A DNA stretch of 64,000 nucleotides from Moraxellaceae bacterium AER2_44_116 (GCA_006546595.1 VIAD01000003.1:124001-188000); one strand, 5' to 3'; shown: positions 16,518-25,279, counted from the first letter of the stretch. The notes: a model not told the origin generated them from the sequence alone. Program-made: numbers and translations.

Positions 16518-17557
16518 TGAAAAAAATCTGGTTGTCTTATGCCTTAATGGCCATTGCTCTAATAATTGCACCGTTTGCAGTCGGTCATTTTGGTTCGTCA
16601 TGGGTACGTATTTTAGATTTCTGCCTACTGTATATTATGTTGGCGTTGGGCTTAAATATTGTTATCGGTTATGCGGGGTTATTAGATTTAGGTTATATCG
16701 CCTTTTATGCGGTCGGGGCTTATACGATGGCATTATTGGCTTCACCCCATTTTGACTTACATTATTCCGCGTGGATTATTCTACCGATAGGTGCTGGCAT
16801 TGCTTGTTTAGCAGGTGCTGTTTTAGGCGCACCGACCTTACGCTTAAAAGGGGATTATTTAGCGATTGTCACCTTGGGTTTTGGTGAAATCGTTCGTCTA
16901 TTTATGAATAATCTCGACCGACCTGTCAATATTACCAATGGCCCTCAGGGTATTAACATGATCGATAATGTCGGTATTGGCAGTTTTGATTTAGGTAAAG
17001 GTTTTGACGTTGCCAATAATCATTTTGGCTCAATGTATAGTTATTATTATTTGTTTTTAGTTTTAACACTGCTGACCATTTTTATCTGTATTCGCCTTGA
17101 AAACTCGCGGATTGGCCGAGCATGGATGGCGATTCGTGAAGATGAATTAGCCGCTAAAGCAATGGGGATCAATACGCGGAACATTAAATTATTAGCTTTT
17201 GCGATGGGCGCAAGTTTTGGTGGTTTAGCAGGCGGATTATTTGCCAGTTTTCAAGGATTTGTTAGCCCCGAAAGTTTTAGTTTAATGGAGTCCATCATGG
17301 TGTTATGTATGGTGGTCTTAGGTGGTATGGGGCATATTGGTGGTGTGATTTTAGGCGCAATCTTATTGACCTTAACACCCGAAGTCTTACGCGAGGTGAT
17401 TACGCCACTCCAACGTAGTTTATTTGGTCGAACCGTTGTTGACCCCGAAAATCTACGGATGTTGTTGTTTGGTTTGGCGTTAATTTTGGTGATGTTATTA
17501 AAGCCCGCAGGTTTATGGCCGTCACCGCGTCGTCAGGAAGAGTTAAAACACGGTTAG
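16517..17557 (+). CDS. livM: Branched-chain amino acid ABC transporter permease LivM
   Basis: 346 residues, about nine membrane helices, partner permease of LivH. Family features are LCLLYIMLALGLNIVIGYAG-type helix 2 (here FCLLYIMLALGLNIV), LDLGYIAFYAVGAYTMALLA, APTLRLKGDYLAIVTLGFGE, and the coupling loop SRIGRAWMAIREDELAAKAM. Its first base is the last base of the livH stop codon, so the two are translationally coupled. A palindromic repeat and a Uma2 gene follow before livG, an unusual break in the operon. Confidence 0.94.
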   Translation: MKKIWLSYALMAIALIIAPFAVGHFGSSWVRILDFCLLYIMLALGLNIVIGYAGLLDLGYIAFYAVGAYTMALLASPHFDLHYSAWIILPIGAGIACLAGAVLGAPTLRLKGDYLAIVTLGFGEIVRLFMNNLDRPVNITNGPQGINMIDNVGIGSFDLGKGFDVANNHFGSMYSYYYLFLVLTLLTIFICIRLENSRIGRAWMAIREDELAAKAMGINTRNIKLLAFAMGASFGGLAGGLFASFQGFVSPESFSLMESIMVLCMVVLGGMGHIGGVILGAILLTLTPEVLREVITPLQRSLFGRTVVDPENLRMLLFGLALILVMLLKPAGLWPSPRRQEELKHG

Positions 17558-17565
17558 TTTGTTGT

Positions 17566-17620
17566 ATGGGCGAATTTATTCGCCATATTACAGATGATTG
17601 GGTGAATAAATTCGCCCCTA
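17566..17620. repeat. Paired GGGCGAATTTATTCGCC palindromes
   Basis: A first palindrome ends near 17584 and an inverted partner GGTGAATAAATTCGCCCC ends at 17620, between livM and the Uma2 gene. This is the same two-part layout seen at 24461-24516 and 28745-28801. Confidence 0.75.
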
Positions 17621-17635
17621 AAGAGGTTGATGATT

Positions 17636-18265
17636 ATGTCGCTCGCCCAACAAATAAAATGTATTAGCGAAGCTGAGTATCTAACAGGCGAAAAGCTTTC
17701 TGATATTAAACATGAATATATTGACGGCGAAGTCTATGCAATGGCAGGGGCGAGTGCCAGTCATAATCGTTTAACTCTTAATGTTGCCCGAAAAATAGGG
17801 AATCATTTAGAAGGCAAACCTTGCCAACCGTATGTCTCAGACATGAAGGTCAAAACAGGCAGTAAGTATTTTTACCCTGATGTCTTGGTCGATTGTTCCA
17901 ACTTACCTGACGATAGCCACTTTACGGAAAGTCCGACTTTAATTGTCGAAGTGTTATCAAAAAGCACACGACGCATGGATGAAACGACTAAACGGATCGC
18001 CTATCAACAAATCGCTACCTTACAAGAATACATTTTGATTGAGCAAGATTTTGTGGATGTCGAAGTGGTGCGTAGAAGTCGCGGTTGGCAATCGGAACGC
18101 TTTTATTTGGGTGATGCCATCACCTTTGAATCCATAGGTTTAACACTGACCGTCGAAGATATTTACGAGCGCGTCAATAATCCCGAATTACTCGAATGGC
18201 GGCAATTACAAGCTGAAGCGCATGCCGCCGTCGCAAACTCTGAATCGAAGTTAGCCCATCAATGA
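17636..18265 (+). CDS. Uma2 family (DUF820) PD-(D/E)XK-type nuclease-like protein
   Basis: 209 residues from MSLAQQIKCIS; AAGAGG nine bases upstream favours this ATG over one six bases earlier. The Uma2/DUF820 fold shows YIDGEVYAMAGASASHNRL, then the putative PD-(D/E)XK residues in FYPDVLVDCSN and LIVEVLSKSTRRMDETTKR, and EYILIEQD. The usual EVLSPST reads EVLSKST. These genes are abundant and mobile in cyanobacteria and filamentous bacteria; cellular function is unknown. It is inserted between livM and livG, and its stop overlaps the livG start by four bases, so it has become part of the transcript. Horizontal arrival is likely. Confidence 0.88.
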   Translation: MSLAQQIKCISEAEYLTGEKLSDIKHEYIDGEVYAMAGASASHNRLTLNVARKIGNHLEGKPCQPYVSDMKVKTGSKYFYPDVLVDCSNLPDDSHFTESPTLIVEVLSKSTRRMDETTKRIAYQQIATLQEYILIEQDFVDVEVVRRSRGWQSERFYLGDAITFESIGLTLTVEDIYERVNNPELLEWRQLQAEAHAAVANSESKLAHQ

Positions 18266-19029
18266 CTGCATTATTAACACTTTCACATATCGAAAAACGC
18301 TTTGGTGGCATTCACGCTCTCAAAGACGTGTCTTTAACCATCCCTAAAAATTGTATTTACGGTTTAATCGGCCCTAATGGCGCAGGCAAAACGACCCTGT
18401 TTAATGTCATCACAGGCTTATACGAAGCCGATGGCGGTCAACGTTTTCTGAATGACCAATTATTGCCGCTGACGCTTAAACCGCACGAAATTTTAATTAA
18501 AGGCATTGCCCGTACTTTTCAAAATATTCGTCTATTTCAAGACATGACAGCTTTAGAAAATGTCATGGTCGCTCGTCATAGCAAAAGTAAAGCAGGGGTG
18601 TTGGGTGCGATTTTTCGGACAGCGGCTGTTCGTGCCGAAGAACAAGCCATTCGAGACAAAGCCTTGTCGTTGTTAGCTTATGTCGGCTTAACTGCCAGTG
18701 CCGATCGCATTGCCAAAACCTTATCCTATGGCGACCAACGTCGTTTAGAAATTGCCCGTGCCTTAGCTGCCGAGCCGACTTTATTGACCTTAGACGAACC
18801 CGCAGCAGGCATGAACCCGACAGAAACAGCCGAGCTAACCACCTTAATTCGTCGCATTTATCAAGACGGCACCAGCGTGTTATTGATTGAGCATGATGTC
18901 AAATTAGTCATGGGCTTATGCCATCGAGTGGCGGTGCTGGATTTTGGCCAATTGATTGCCGAAGGTGTGCCAGCCGATATCCAAAAAGATCCCAAAGTCA
19001 TTGCTGCTTATTTAGGAGGTGGCGAATGA
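18262..19029 (+). CDS. livG: Branched-chain amino acid ABC transporter ATP-binding protein LivG
   Basis: 255 residues, cytoplasmic ATPase. Walker A GPNGAGKTT, Q-loop in RTFQNIRLFQDM, signature LSYGDQRRLEIARAL (first serine of the canonical LSGGQ kept, glycine replaced by tyrosine, typical for LivG), Walker B LLTLDEPAAGMNP and H-loop IEHDVKLVM. The ATG overlaps the stop of the Uma2 gene and the stop overlaps the livF ATG, each by four bases. Dimerises with LivF under LivHM. Confidence 0.96.
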   Translation: MTALLTLSHIEKRFGGIHALKDVSLTIPKNCIYGLIGPNGAGKTTLFNVITGLYEADGGQRFLNDQLLPLTLKPHEILIKGIARTFQNIRLFQDMTALENVMVARHSKSKAGVLGAIFRTAAVRAEEQAIRDKALSLLAYVGLTASADRIAKTLSYGDQRRLEIARALAAEPTLLTLDEPAAGMNPTETAELTTLIRRIYQDGTSVLLIEHDVKLVMGLCHRVAVLDFGQLIAEGVPADIQKDPKVIAAYLGGGE

Positions 19030-19730
19030 CCGTATTATTAAGCGTCCGTCAGTTACAAGTCGCGTATGGCGGCATTCAGGCAGTCAAAGGCATTAATTTA
19101 GAAGTTAATGAAGGCGAGTTGGTGTGTTTAATTGGTGCAAATGGCGCAGGTAAAACATCGACATTAAACTGCTTAGGTGGCTTATTAAAACCGTCAGGCG
19201 GTGAGATTATCTATCAAGGTCAAGACCTACAACGTATCCCCACGCATGAACGGGTGAAACATGGTTTAGCCTTAGTGCCTGAAGGTCGGGGGATTTTTCC
19301 TAAACTGACCGTTGCTGAAAATCTACGCATGGGAGCATATGCACGCACCTTGCAAGTCGGTGAATTAGAACAAGCGTATGAGCGTTTTCCTCGTTTATTT
19401 GAGCGTAAAGAGCAATTGGCAGGGACGTTATCGGGTGGAGAACAGCAAATGTTAGCCATTGTTCGTGCGTTGTTAAGTAAGCCAAAACTATTGCTCTTAG
19501 ATGAGCCGTCTATGGGTTTAGCACCGTTAATGGTGCAAAAGATTTTTGAAACCATTGCCGAAGTCACCAAAGAAGGCGTAGCCGTTTTGTTGGTAGAACA
19601 AAATGCTAAAGCCGCGCTGCAATTAGCGCAACGTGCCTATGTGATGGAAAGTGGCAATATCAGTTTGTCAGGTGATGCTAAGGCTTTAGCTGCGGATCCG
19701 CGTGTGCGTGCGGCGTATTTGGGTGAGTAA
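19026..19730 (+). CDS. livF: Branched-chain amino acid ABC transporter ATP-binding protein LivF
   Basis: 234 residues from MTVLLSVRQLQVAYGG; a longer open frame upstream runs through livG and is not used. Walker A GANGAGKTS, signature LSGGEQQMLAIVRAL, Walker B LLLLDEPSMGLAP, H-loop VEQNAKAALQ and the typical LivF segment ALVPEGRGIFPKLTV. Four-base overlap with livG upstream, and its stop shares one base with the start of the next small gene, so livG-livF-19730-20028 appear translationally chained. Confidence 0.96.
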   Translation: MTVLLSVRQLQVAYGGIQAVKGINLEVNEGELVCLIGANGAGKTSTLNCLGGLLKPSGGEIIYQGQDLQRIPTHERVKHGLALVPEGRGIFPKLTVAENLRMGAYARTLQVGELEQAYERFPRLFERKEQLAGTLSGGEQQMLAIVRALLSKPKLLLLDEPSMGLAPLMVQKIFETIAEVTKEGVAVLLVEQNAKAALQLAQRAYVMESGNISLSGDAKALAADPRVRAAYLGE

Positions 19731-20023
19731 TGGCTAAGATCATTGGCGGTTTTGTTATTGGATATTTGCTGTTTATGATTGCCATGTGGGGATATTCCGC
19801 ACAGCAAATTAAACAAATTTGTGGTCAAGTAACTGTCGGAATGAGCGTGACTGAGCTTCGGCAACGAGTCGTAAATGCTTCTGTGATAAAGGGGCGAGAA
19901 CGCAAAGAAGGCCAACAAATAGCATTGTTATTACACAGCAGTTATTCTTTTGGTCGATATACCTGCGACATTCGCCATGATGGCCAACGTGTCACCCAAG
20001 TTCGTTATTCATTTTTGGATTGA
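19730..20023 (+). CDS. Small protein with N-terminal membrane helix, translationally coupled to livF
   Basis: 97 residues. A single hydrophobic helix (about 4-20) is followed by a soluble part with two cysteines (QICGQ and YTCDIRH), MSVTELRQRVVNAS and a basic, strand-like C-terminus ending VRYSFLD. The layout resembles small periplasm-facing proteins with a SmpA/BamE-like fold (short coiled VGMSVTELRQRV followed by beta strands), but this is a guess. The ATG overlaps the livF stop by one base, so translation is coupled. Not normally part of liv operons. Confidence 0.75.
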   Translation: MAKIIGGFVIGYLLFMIAMWGYSAQQIKQICGQVTVGMSVTELRQRVVNASVIKGRERKEGQQIALLLHSSYSFGRYTCDIRHDGQRVTQVRYSFLD

Positions 20024-20027
20024 TGTT

Positions 20028-20417
20028 ATGGAAATGACCGTCACCACACCTGCGATTTTATTTCCTGCTATTTCCTTGTTGATGTTGGCTTATACCAATC
20101 GTTTTTTGGCCTTAGCTAATTTAATTCGTAGTCTTCATGCACATCATGAGCAGCGTAAACATGAACACGGTTATCAAGGGCAACTGGCTAATTTGCGTAA
20201 ACGTTTACGCTTAATTCGAAGGATGCAAACCTATGGCGGTTTGAGCTTCTTTTTGTGTGTGGTGTCGATGTTGAGTCTGTTTTTTAATAATGAACAGGCG
20301 GGGCGGTGGGTGTTTGCCTGTAGTTTGGTCTGTTTGATGGTGTCGTTGGCGATGTCGGTAGTTGAAATTCGGATTTCTTTAGATGCCTTAGAAATTGAGT
20401 TAGCGGATTTGGATTGA
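20028..20417 (+). CDS. DUF2721 family membrane protein
   Basis: 129 residues starting MEMTVTTPAILFPAISLLML. The N-terminal helix with PAISLLMLAYTNRFLALANLIR is the hallmark of DUF2721, followed by a charged helix (HEQRKHEHGYQ, LANLRKRLRLIRRM) and two more hydrophobic helices around residues 70-90 and 95-115. No molecular function is known for the family. Starts four bases after the preceding stop, at the end of the extended liv operon; a palindromic repeat follows. Confidence 0.85.
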   Translation: MEMTVTTPAILFPAISLLMLAYTNRFLALANLIRSLHAHHEQRKHEHGYQGQLANLRKRLRLIRRMQTYGGLSFFLCVVSMLSLFFNNEQAGRWVFACSLVCLMVSLAMSVVEIRISLDALEIELADLD

Positions 20418-20445
20418 GTGCTTTTGGGTTTACGATACAAAAAAC

Positions 20446-20469
20446 GTAGGGGCGAATTTATTCGCCCAC
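20446..20469. repeat. GTAGGGGCGAATTTATTCGC palindrome between convergent genes
   Basis: Same family as 15051 and 24461, lying between the DUF2721 gene and the converging DUF3422 gene. The stem could also serve as a bidirectional terminator. Confidence 0.75.
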
Positions 20470-20492
20470 TGATAATTGACACGAAAAATAAG

Positions 20493-21836
20493 TCACTCCC
20501 CCATCAAACTCTTCCTCATCCGATGCACCCCCCGCCACACCAACAATACACTCACAGGCACAGCCAAACCCACCACTAACTCAGGATGACCAATTAACCC
20601 TAAATCACTCAACGAGCCCGCCAAATACTTCACCAACCCTACCAAATAATAACTAATCGCCACCACAGACAAACCCTCAACGGCTTGTTGTAATTGCAAT
20701 TGCGTTTTACTGCGTTGATTCATCGATTTTAATAAGTCTTGATTTTGCGCTTCTAAAGTCAAATCAACCCGTGTGCGTAACAACTCACTGGCGCGGTCAA
20801 TGCGTTTCGATAAATCATCCAAATGGTCACTAATCGCTTCACAGGTACGATAGGCAGGCGTTAAACGACGCGGTAAAAACTCATTAAAGGTTTGTAAGCC
20901 CGATACTTCTTGCTCGCGTAATTCCTCAAGCCGACTGAGCACTAAATCGTAATAAGCGCGTGCTGCCGAAAAGCGGAAGTTACTGTCAGAAATTAACTGT
21001 TCAATCCGTGCCGCGAGTGTGGACAGTTGACCGAGTAATCGACGTTCATCCTCTAAACCGCGTATATCATTAATTTGTTGATTGATCTCAGCGAGTTGTT
21101 GATCCATTGCTGAGACTTCAGGAGCCATACTTCGCGCCATCGGAAAAGCTAATAACACCATCATTCTGTAGGTTTCTAATTCCAACAGTCTTCGCACTAA
21201 ACGACCACTTTGGCACGGATTCAAATCACAATTCAAAATCAAAATACGCCCTAAGCCGTCGTTATGAATACGATAAGCTGTCCATAAACGCGCCCGACGT
21301 TCACCAATCCATGAGCTAATCAGCCGATGACCTTCAAAATATTGCCGTAAAATATCGGGCGAAACGGACTCTTTAGGCATGTCAGCAATTTCAACGTGTA
21401 AGCCACTAATGACTTTACCGGGTATGTCCGCTAACCATGCAGATGGCAATAACGATAACGCAGTGTGTTGAAACGGTGCATGATTTTCTAGACGATGCAC
21501 AAAAGTATAAGTAGAAAATTCTGTGTGTCGTTCCCAACGCAATTCAAAACTACCAAAATTTTGGTAATAACACGATGAGCCGACAAGCGGCGGCAATACG
21601 GAATAACGCTCGCACAATGTTTGAATATGACGATATTCTGCGCCTGCATCCACACCCATGTGCAGTACCGCTAGCTGTGAAATACGCGAACCTTGCTCCA
21701 ACATGGGAAAAGGACGGGTATGCAATTCATTAAACAGACGCTCACGATCATCATGAAATTGTAAGCGTGGTATGTCACGAGGAGCTAAGGTTTCAGCGTG
21801 CGTGGTTTTATAACCAGGTGTGATAAATTCCGTCAT
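20493..21836 (-). CDS. DUF3422 family membrane-anchored protein
   Basis: 447 residues. The N-terminal part contains FHDDRERLFNELHTRPFP, the signature of DUF3422; the middle has SSWIGERRARLWTAYRIHNDG and a long helical region (about 230-385) with coiled-coil character; the C-terminus has two hydrophobic segments near residues 392-410 and 418-436 (LVVGLAVPVSVLLVW) that anchor it in the inner membrane. The family is widespread in proteobacteria without assigned function. Single gene, divergent from the molybdopterin oxidoreductase. Confidence 0.88.
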   Translation of the reverse strand: MTEFITPGYKTTHAETLAPRDIPRLQFHDDRERLFNELHTRPFPMLEQGSRISQLAVLHMGVDAGAEYRHIQTLCERYSVLPPLVGSSCYYQNFGSFELRWERHTEFSTYTFVHRLENHAPFQHTALSLLPSAWLADIPGKVISGLHVEIADMPKESVSPDILRQYFEGHRLISSWIGERRARLWTAYRIHNDGLGRILILNCDLNPCQSGRLVRRLLELETYRMMVLLAFPMARSMAPEVSAMDQQLAEINQQINDIRGLEDERRLLGQLSTLAARIEQLISDSNFRFSAARAYYDLVLSRLEELREQEVSGLQTFNEFLPRRLTPAYRTCEAISDHLDDLSKRIDRASELLRTRVDLTLEAQNQDLLKSMNQRSKTQLQLQQAVEGLSVVAISYYLVGLVKYLAGSLSDLGLIGHPELVVGLAVPVSVLLVWRGVHRMRKSLMGE

Positions 21837-22109
21837 TGGAAAACTCTCTGTGCTGAGTTTGTTAATGGATTAAAACACGGATGTTCTGAACAAATAGAGG
21901 GTTTTTAGCGGCGCGAATTATAATGTAAACGAAGTCTTGGTGAAATGATAGATTCAGGCTAAACCTATTTAAAAAGAGAGCATTGTTGGGCTGTTATTGG
22001 CTTGAGAGCAGGGATTGTGGTATTAACAGGCATCGTATTTTGCGTCACACCTAAAAAACAGTATCGTCATACCCATTTGATTGAGCTAGCCATTGAAGAG
22101 GACATCACC

Positions 22110-24458
22110 ATGAGCCAACCCCATTATCGTACCTGTAATTTATGTGAAGCCATGTGTGGTGTGGTGATTACCACCGAACCCAGCTTAGATGGCGAAACAG
22201 AAGTCATTGCCACCATCAAAGGCGACCACAACGATCCATTTAGTAAAGGCCATATTTGTGCCAAAGCGATTGGCCTAAAAAGCCTGCACGAAGACCCTGA
22301 TCGCATTAAAGTGCCTATGAAGCGTGTTGCCGATGGTTGGCAAGAAATCAGTTGGCAACAAGCATTTGACGAAGTGGAGCAGGGCATTCGCGGTGTTCAG
22401 GCTAGGCATGGTCGTCATGCCGTTGCTTTTTATGCCGGCAATCCGACCGTACATAATATGGGAGCGATGATGTTTGTTGCGCCATTAATGGCGGGTTTGC
22501 ACAGTAAAAATAAATTTAGTGCCACCAGCGTTGACCAATTGCCGCATATGTTGGCGAGTTTGCAAATGTTTGGTCATCAACTATTAGCCCCCATTCCTGA
22601 TGTGGATCATACCGATTTTATGTTGATGCTGGGCGCGAATCCTGCGGCTTCAAACGGTAGTTACATGACGGGTGGCGACATCATGGGTCGCATCAAAAAA
22701 ATCCAAAGTCGTGGTGGCCGAGTGGTGGTATTAGACCCACGTCGTACCGAAACTGCCCAGCAGTTGGGTGAACACTATTTCATCAAACCTGCTAGTGATG
22801 TCTATTTTTTATCCGCTATTTTGAATGTGTTATTTGCTGAAAACTTAGTGAAGTTACAGCACCTTGACGGGCAGGTACACGGTTTAGATACCCTAAAACT
22901 ATCAATAGCACCCTTTACGCCCACCGTTGTTGCGCCATTGACGGGTATTCCTGCGGAGGTTATTACGGGTATTGCTCGCGATTTTGCCAAGGCATCAAAA
23001 GCGATTTGTTATGGCCGTATGGGGGTTTGCACACAAGAATACGGCGGCGCATCGGCATGGTTAGTGAATGTCATTAATGTCGTGACGGGTAATTTAGATA
23101 AAGTCGGCGGCGTAATATTTAATCATCCGGCCATTGATGTTGTGGGTTTAACGTCAGCATCGCCCACGTTGTGCGGTAGTTTTAATCGTTATCAATCGCG
23201 TGTGCGTGGTTTGCCAGAGTTTAATGGCGAATTGCCTGTCGTGGTGTTGGCGGAAGAAATTCTCACCGAAGGCAAAAATCAAATTCGCGCGATGATTACT
23301 CATGCGGGCAATCCTGTCTTGTCCACACCCAATGGTCGGCAGATGGATGAGGCGTTAAGTGATTTAGAGTTTATGGTGTCGATTGATCTCTATCTGAATG
23401 AAACAACGCGCCATGCGAATATTATTTTGCCGCCAACCAGTCCTCTTGAACATGGCCATTACGACTTAATTTTTAATTTGTTGGCAGTACGAAATGTCAG
23501 CAAATATTCACCTCCGTTATTTGATGCTCCCGAAGGTGCGCTTCACGATTGGCAAATTCTTTTAGAGTTAGCAGCGCGGTTGAATGCCAATACCCCAGCC
23601 GACAAATTGGTTTGGAAAGGCATTAAAAAAGTGGTCGAAAAACTCAAGCCAGAAGGTATTTTAGATATTTTGTTGCAAACAGGCCCTTATGGTCATTTGC
23701 CATTAGGTTTAACACCTGTCGCACAGTCGAGTGGTCGATTATTAGTCAAAGCGTTGACCGCATTGCCGAGTACGAAAAAATTAGGTCGAGAGTTGGAGCG
23801 GATGCTTTCGGCAACGCCTGCGGGGGGTAAAGCTCAAGGGTTAAGCTTGGCAAAATTGCAAGAAAACCCACATGGTATTGATTTAGGCGCATTAAAACCT
23901 GCACTCGCGCAACGAATTTGCACCAGTGATGGCAAAATTGTGTTGTCACCCCATATTTATTTGGCAGAGTTGAGTCGGGCACGTTTAGCGTTGGCCAGTA
24001 TTAAGCCGCGTCAAAGCAATGAGTTTGTGGTGATTGGTCGTCGCCATGTTCGCAGTAATAATTCATGGCTGCACAATAGTTTACCCTTAGTCAAAGGCAA
24101 AAATCGTTGTACGGCGATGATGCATACCCAAGATGCTGACGCGCTGAATGTCAAAGAAGGGGAGATGGTTCGTGTACAGTCTCGGGTGGGTGAAATTACG
24201 ATTCCTGTTGAGCTAAATGAAGACATGATGCGTGGCGTGATTAGTATTCCTCATGGCTTTGGTCATAACCGTGAAGGCACTCAGCTCAGTATTGCCGAAG
24301 GCAAAGCAGGCGTGAGTTTGAACGATATTACCGATGAGCATTTTGTTGATGGCATTAGTGGTAATGCGGCGTTAAATGGTACGCCTGTGATTGTTGCGCC
24401 ATTAGTGGCGGTAAGCAAACCGAAACGGACGAAAAAAGTCAGCGTAATTGAGGTTTAG
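22110..24458 (+). CDS. Molybdopterin (bis-MGD) oxidoreductase with N-terminal Fe-S cluster
   Basis: 782 residues from MSQPHYRTCNLCEAMCG, chosen for the AGAGGA site upstream and the conserved N-terminus; the open frame continues 108 bases further. A 4Fe-4S motif C9-x2-C12-x3-C16-x33-C50 is followed by the molybdopterin domain with FYAGNPTVHN, SATSVDQLPHMLAS, LMLGANPAASNGS, VLDPRRTETA and the C-terminal dinucleotide-binding domain containing VIGRRHVRSNNSWLHN. It belongs to the formate dehydrogenase/DMSO reductase superfamily, in a soluble subgroup with no assigned substrate; no signal peptide and no partner subunit genes are present. Its 3' end is duplicated at 28582-28734. Confidence 0.9.
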   Translation: MSQPHYRTCNLCEAMCGVVITTEPSLDGETEVIATIKGDHNDPFSKGHICAKAIGLKSLHEDPDRIKVPMKRVADGWQEISWQQAFDEVEQGIRGVQARHGRHAVAFYAGNPTVHNMGAMMFVAPLMAGLHSKNKFSATSVDQLPHMLASLQMFGHQLLAPIPDVDHTDFMLMLGANPAASNGSYMTGGDIMGRIKKIQSRGGRVVVLDPRRTETAQQLGEHYFIKPASDVYFLSAILNVLFAENLVKLQHLDGQVHGLDTLKLSIAPFTPTVVAPLTGIPAEVITGIARDFAKASKAICYGRMGVCTQEYGGASAWLVNVINVVTGNLDKVGGVIFNHPAIDVVGLTSASPTLCGSFNRYQSRVRGLPEFNGELPVVVLAEEILTEGKNQIRAMITHAGNPVLSTPNGRQMDEALSDLEFMVSIDLYLNETTRHANIILPPTSPLEHGHYDLIFNLLAVRNVSKYSPPLFDAPEGALHDWQILLELAARLNANTPADKLVWKGIKKVVEKLKPEGILDILLQTGPYGHLPLGLTPVAQSSGRLLVKALTALPSTKKLGRELERMLSATPAGGKAQGLSLAKLQENPHGIDLGALKPALAQRICTSDGKIVLSPHIYLAELSRARLALASIKPRQSNEFVVIGRRHVRSNNSWLHNSLPLVKGKNRCTAMMHTQDADALNVKEGEMVRVQSRVGEITIPVELNEDMMRGVISIPHGFGHNREGTQLSIAEGKAGVSLNDITDEHFVDGISGNAALNGTPVIVAPLVAVSKPKRTKKVSVIEV

Positions 24459-24460
24459 AC

Positions 24461-24516
24461 CTGTAGGGGCGATTTTAATCGCCATATTGCATGGGCGAAT
24501 AAATTCGCCCCTACAG
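24461..24516. repeat. CTGTAGGGGCG ... CGCCCCTACAG paired palindrome, copy A
   Basis: Directly follows the oxidoreductase stop. It has inverted ends CTGTAGGGGCG and CGCCCCTACAG, and each half is itself a small hairpin. An almost identical arrangement at 28745-28801 follows the oxidoreductase remnant, so the duplication includes this element. Confidence 0.8.
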
Positions 24517-24546
24517 CTTCTTAATTTATCTGGCCATTACACTTTA

Positions 24547-25122
24547 TTAGGACAAAATCTCAGGGGAGGGTGCGACATCTGTTGTCGTCAACTGCTCCAA
24601 TAAGTCTATAGTCTGTTGCATCCACTGAATCCGTACCTGCTCAAAATCAATCCCTAATTGTAATATGCGCGCCTGAATTTGCTTTTCGCGTTCCAAATCG
24701 CGTGTATTGGCAAAGTCGCGCTGTGCAATCATGGTATAGGTAGCCAAACGTTGCTCATGCAATGTTAACTGATGTTTAAGCTGTTGCTCCATGCCCAATG
24801 TTCCTAAAATAGCTCCTGCCCTGAGACGCACCAGCAATTCATCACGCAGTGCTGGCGGCTCAAAATCCTGTTGCACCCATAGTTGTAATTCCGCGATGCC
24901 TGCCGCGCGCACGGTATAAGTACGTTTTTTGGTTTTACCTGCATCGGTAGCGGCATAAGAGTCAATCCACCCAGCCTCTTCCATCCGTTTTAGCTCACGA
25001 TAAATTTGCTGATGCGTGGCAAACCAAAAAAAACCCATGGATTTATCAAAGCGCTGCGCCAGCTCATAACCCGAGTTAGGCTTTTCAAGCAAAGAAGTCA
25101 GTAACACGTGTGCCAAGGACAT
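24547..25122 (-). CDS. PadR family transcriptional regulator
   Basis: 191 residues from MSLAHVLLTSLLEKPNSGYE; GGAG seven bases upstream supports this ATG over a longer frame. The N-terminal winged helix (SGYELAQRFDKSMGFFWFATHQQIYRELKRMEEAGWI and the wing KKRTYTVRAAG) is followed by a PadR C-terminal helical dimerisation domain (about 90-185). PadR proteins usually repress an adjacent operon and are released by small aromatic or related ligands. Two near-identical palindromes in the divergent region over the fadH promoter are its probable operators. Confidence 0.93.
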   Translation of the reverse strand: MSLAHVLLTSLLEKPNSGYELAQRFDKSMGFFWFATHQQIYRELKRMEEAGWIDSYAATDAGKTKKRTYTVRAAGIAELQLWVQQDFEPPALRDELLVRLRAGAILGTLGMEQQLKHQLTLHEQRLATYTMIAQRDFANTRDLEREKQIQARILQLGIDFEQVRIQWMQQTIDLLEQLTTTDVAPSPEILS

Positions 25123-25220
25123 AATGAACTCCGCAGTAAGCCGTTCAGTATAGCAAAAATCATCACCTGACAGGCATTCCTCAGCGGCAGACGCCAAGGT
25201 GCAATCCTGTATATCAAAAC

Positions 25221-25238
25221 TATGCAACTAGTTGCATA
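25221..25238. promoter_or_regulatory. Candidate PadR operator O1
   Basis: Perfect 18-base palindrome TATGCAACTAGTTGCATA, covering the -35 hexamer of the fadH promoter. Core TATGCAAC is shared with O2 at 25262. Confidence 0.75.
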
Positions 25239-25260
25239 GTTCGTGAAGATGCGTTATAAA
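25232..25260 (+). promoter_or_regulatory. Predicted sigma-70 promoter of fadH
   Basis: TTGCAT at 25232-25237 and TATAAA at 25255-25260, separated by 17 bases. The -35 lies in operator O1 and the start region runs into O2, so repressor binding would occlude polymerase. Confidence 0.65.
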
Positions 25261-25261
25261 T

Positions 25262-25279
25262 TATGCAACAAAGTGCATA
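25262..25279. promoter_or_regulatory. Candidate PadR operator O2
   Basis: TATGCAACAAAGTGCATA, one mismatch pair from a perfect palindrome. It begins 41 bases after O1, about four helical turns, so two dimers would sit on the same face of the DNA. Confidence 0.7.

Noticed and set aside
22002..22109. 36-codon N-terminal extension of the molybdopterin oxidoreductase
   Set aside because: Starts with TTG, lacks a ribosome site, and the conserved Fe-S N-terminus starts at 22110 behind AGAGGA.
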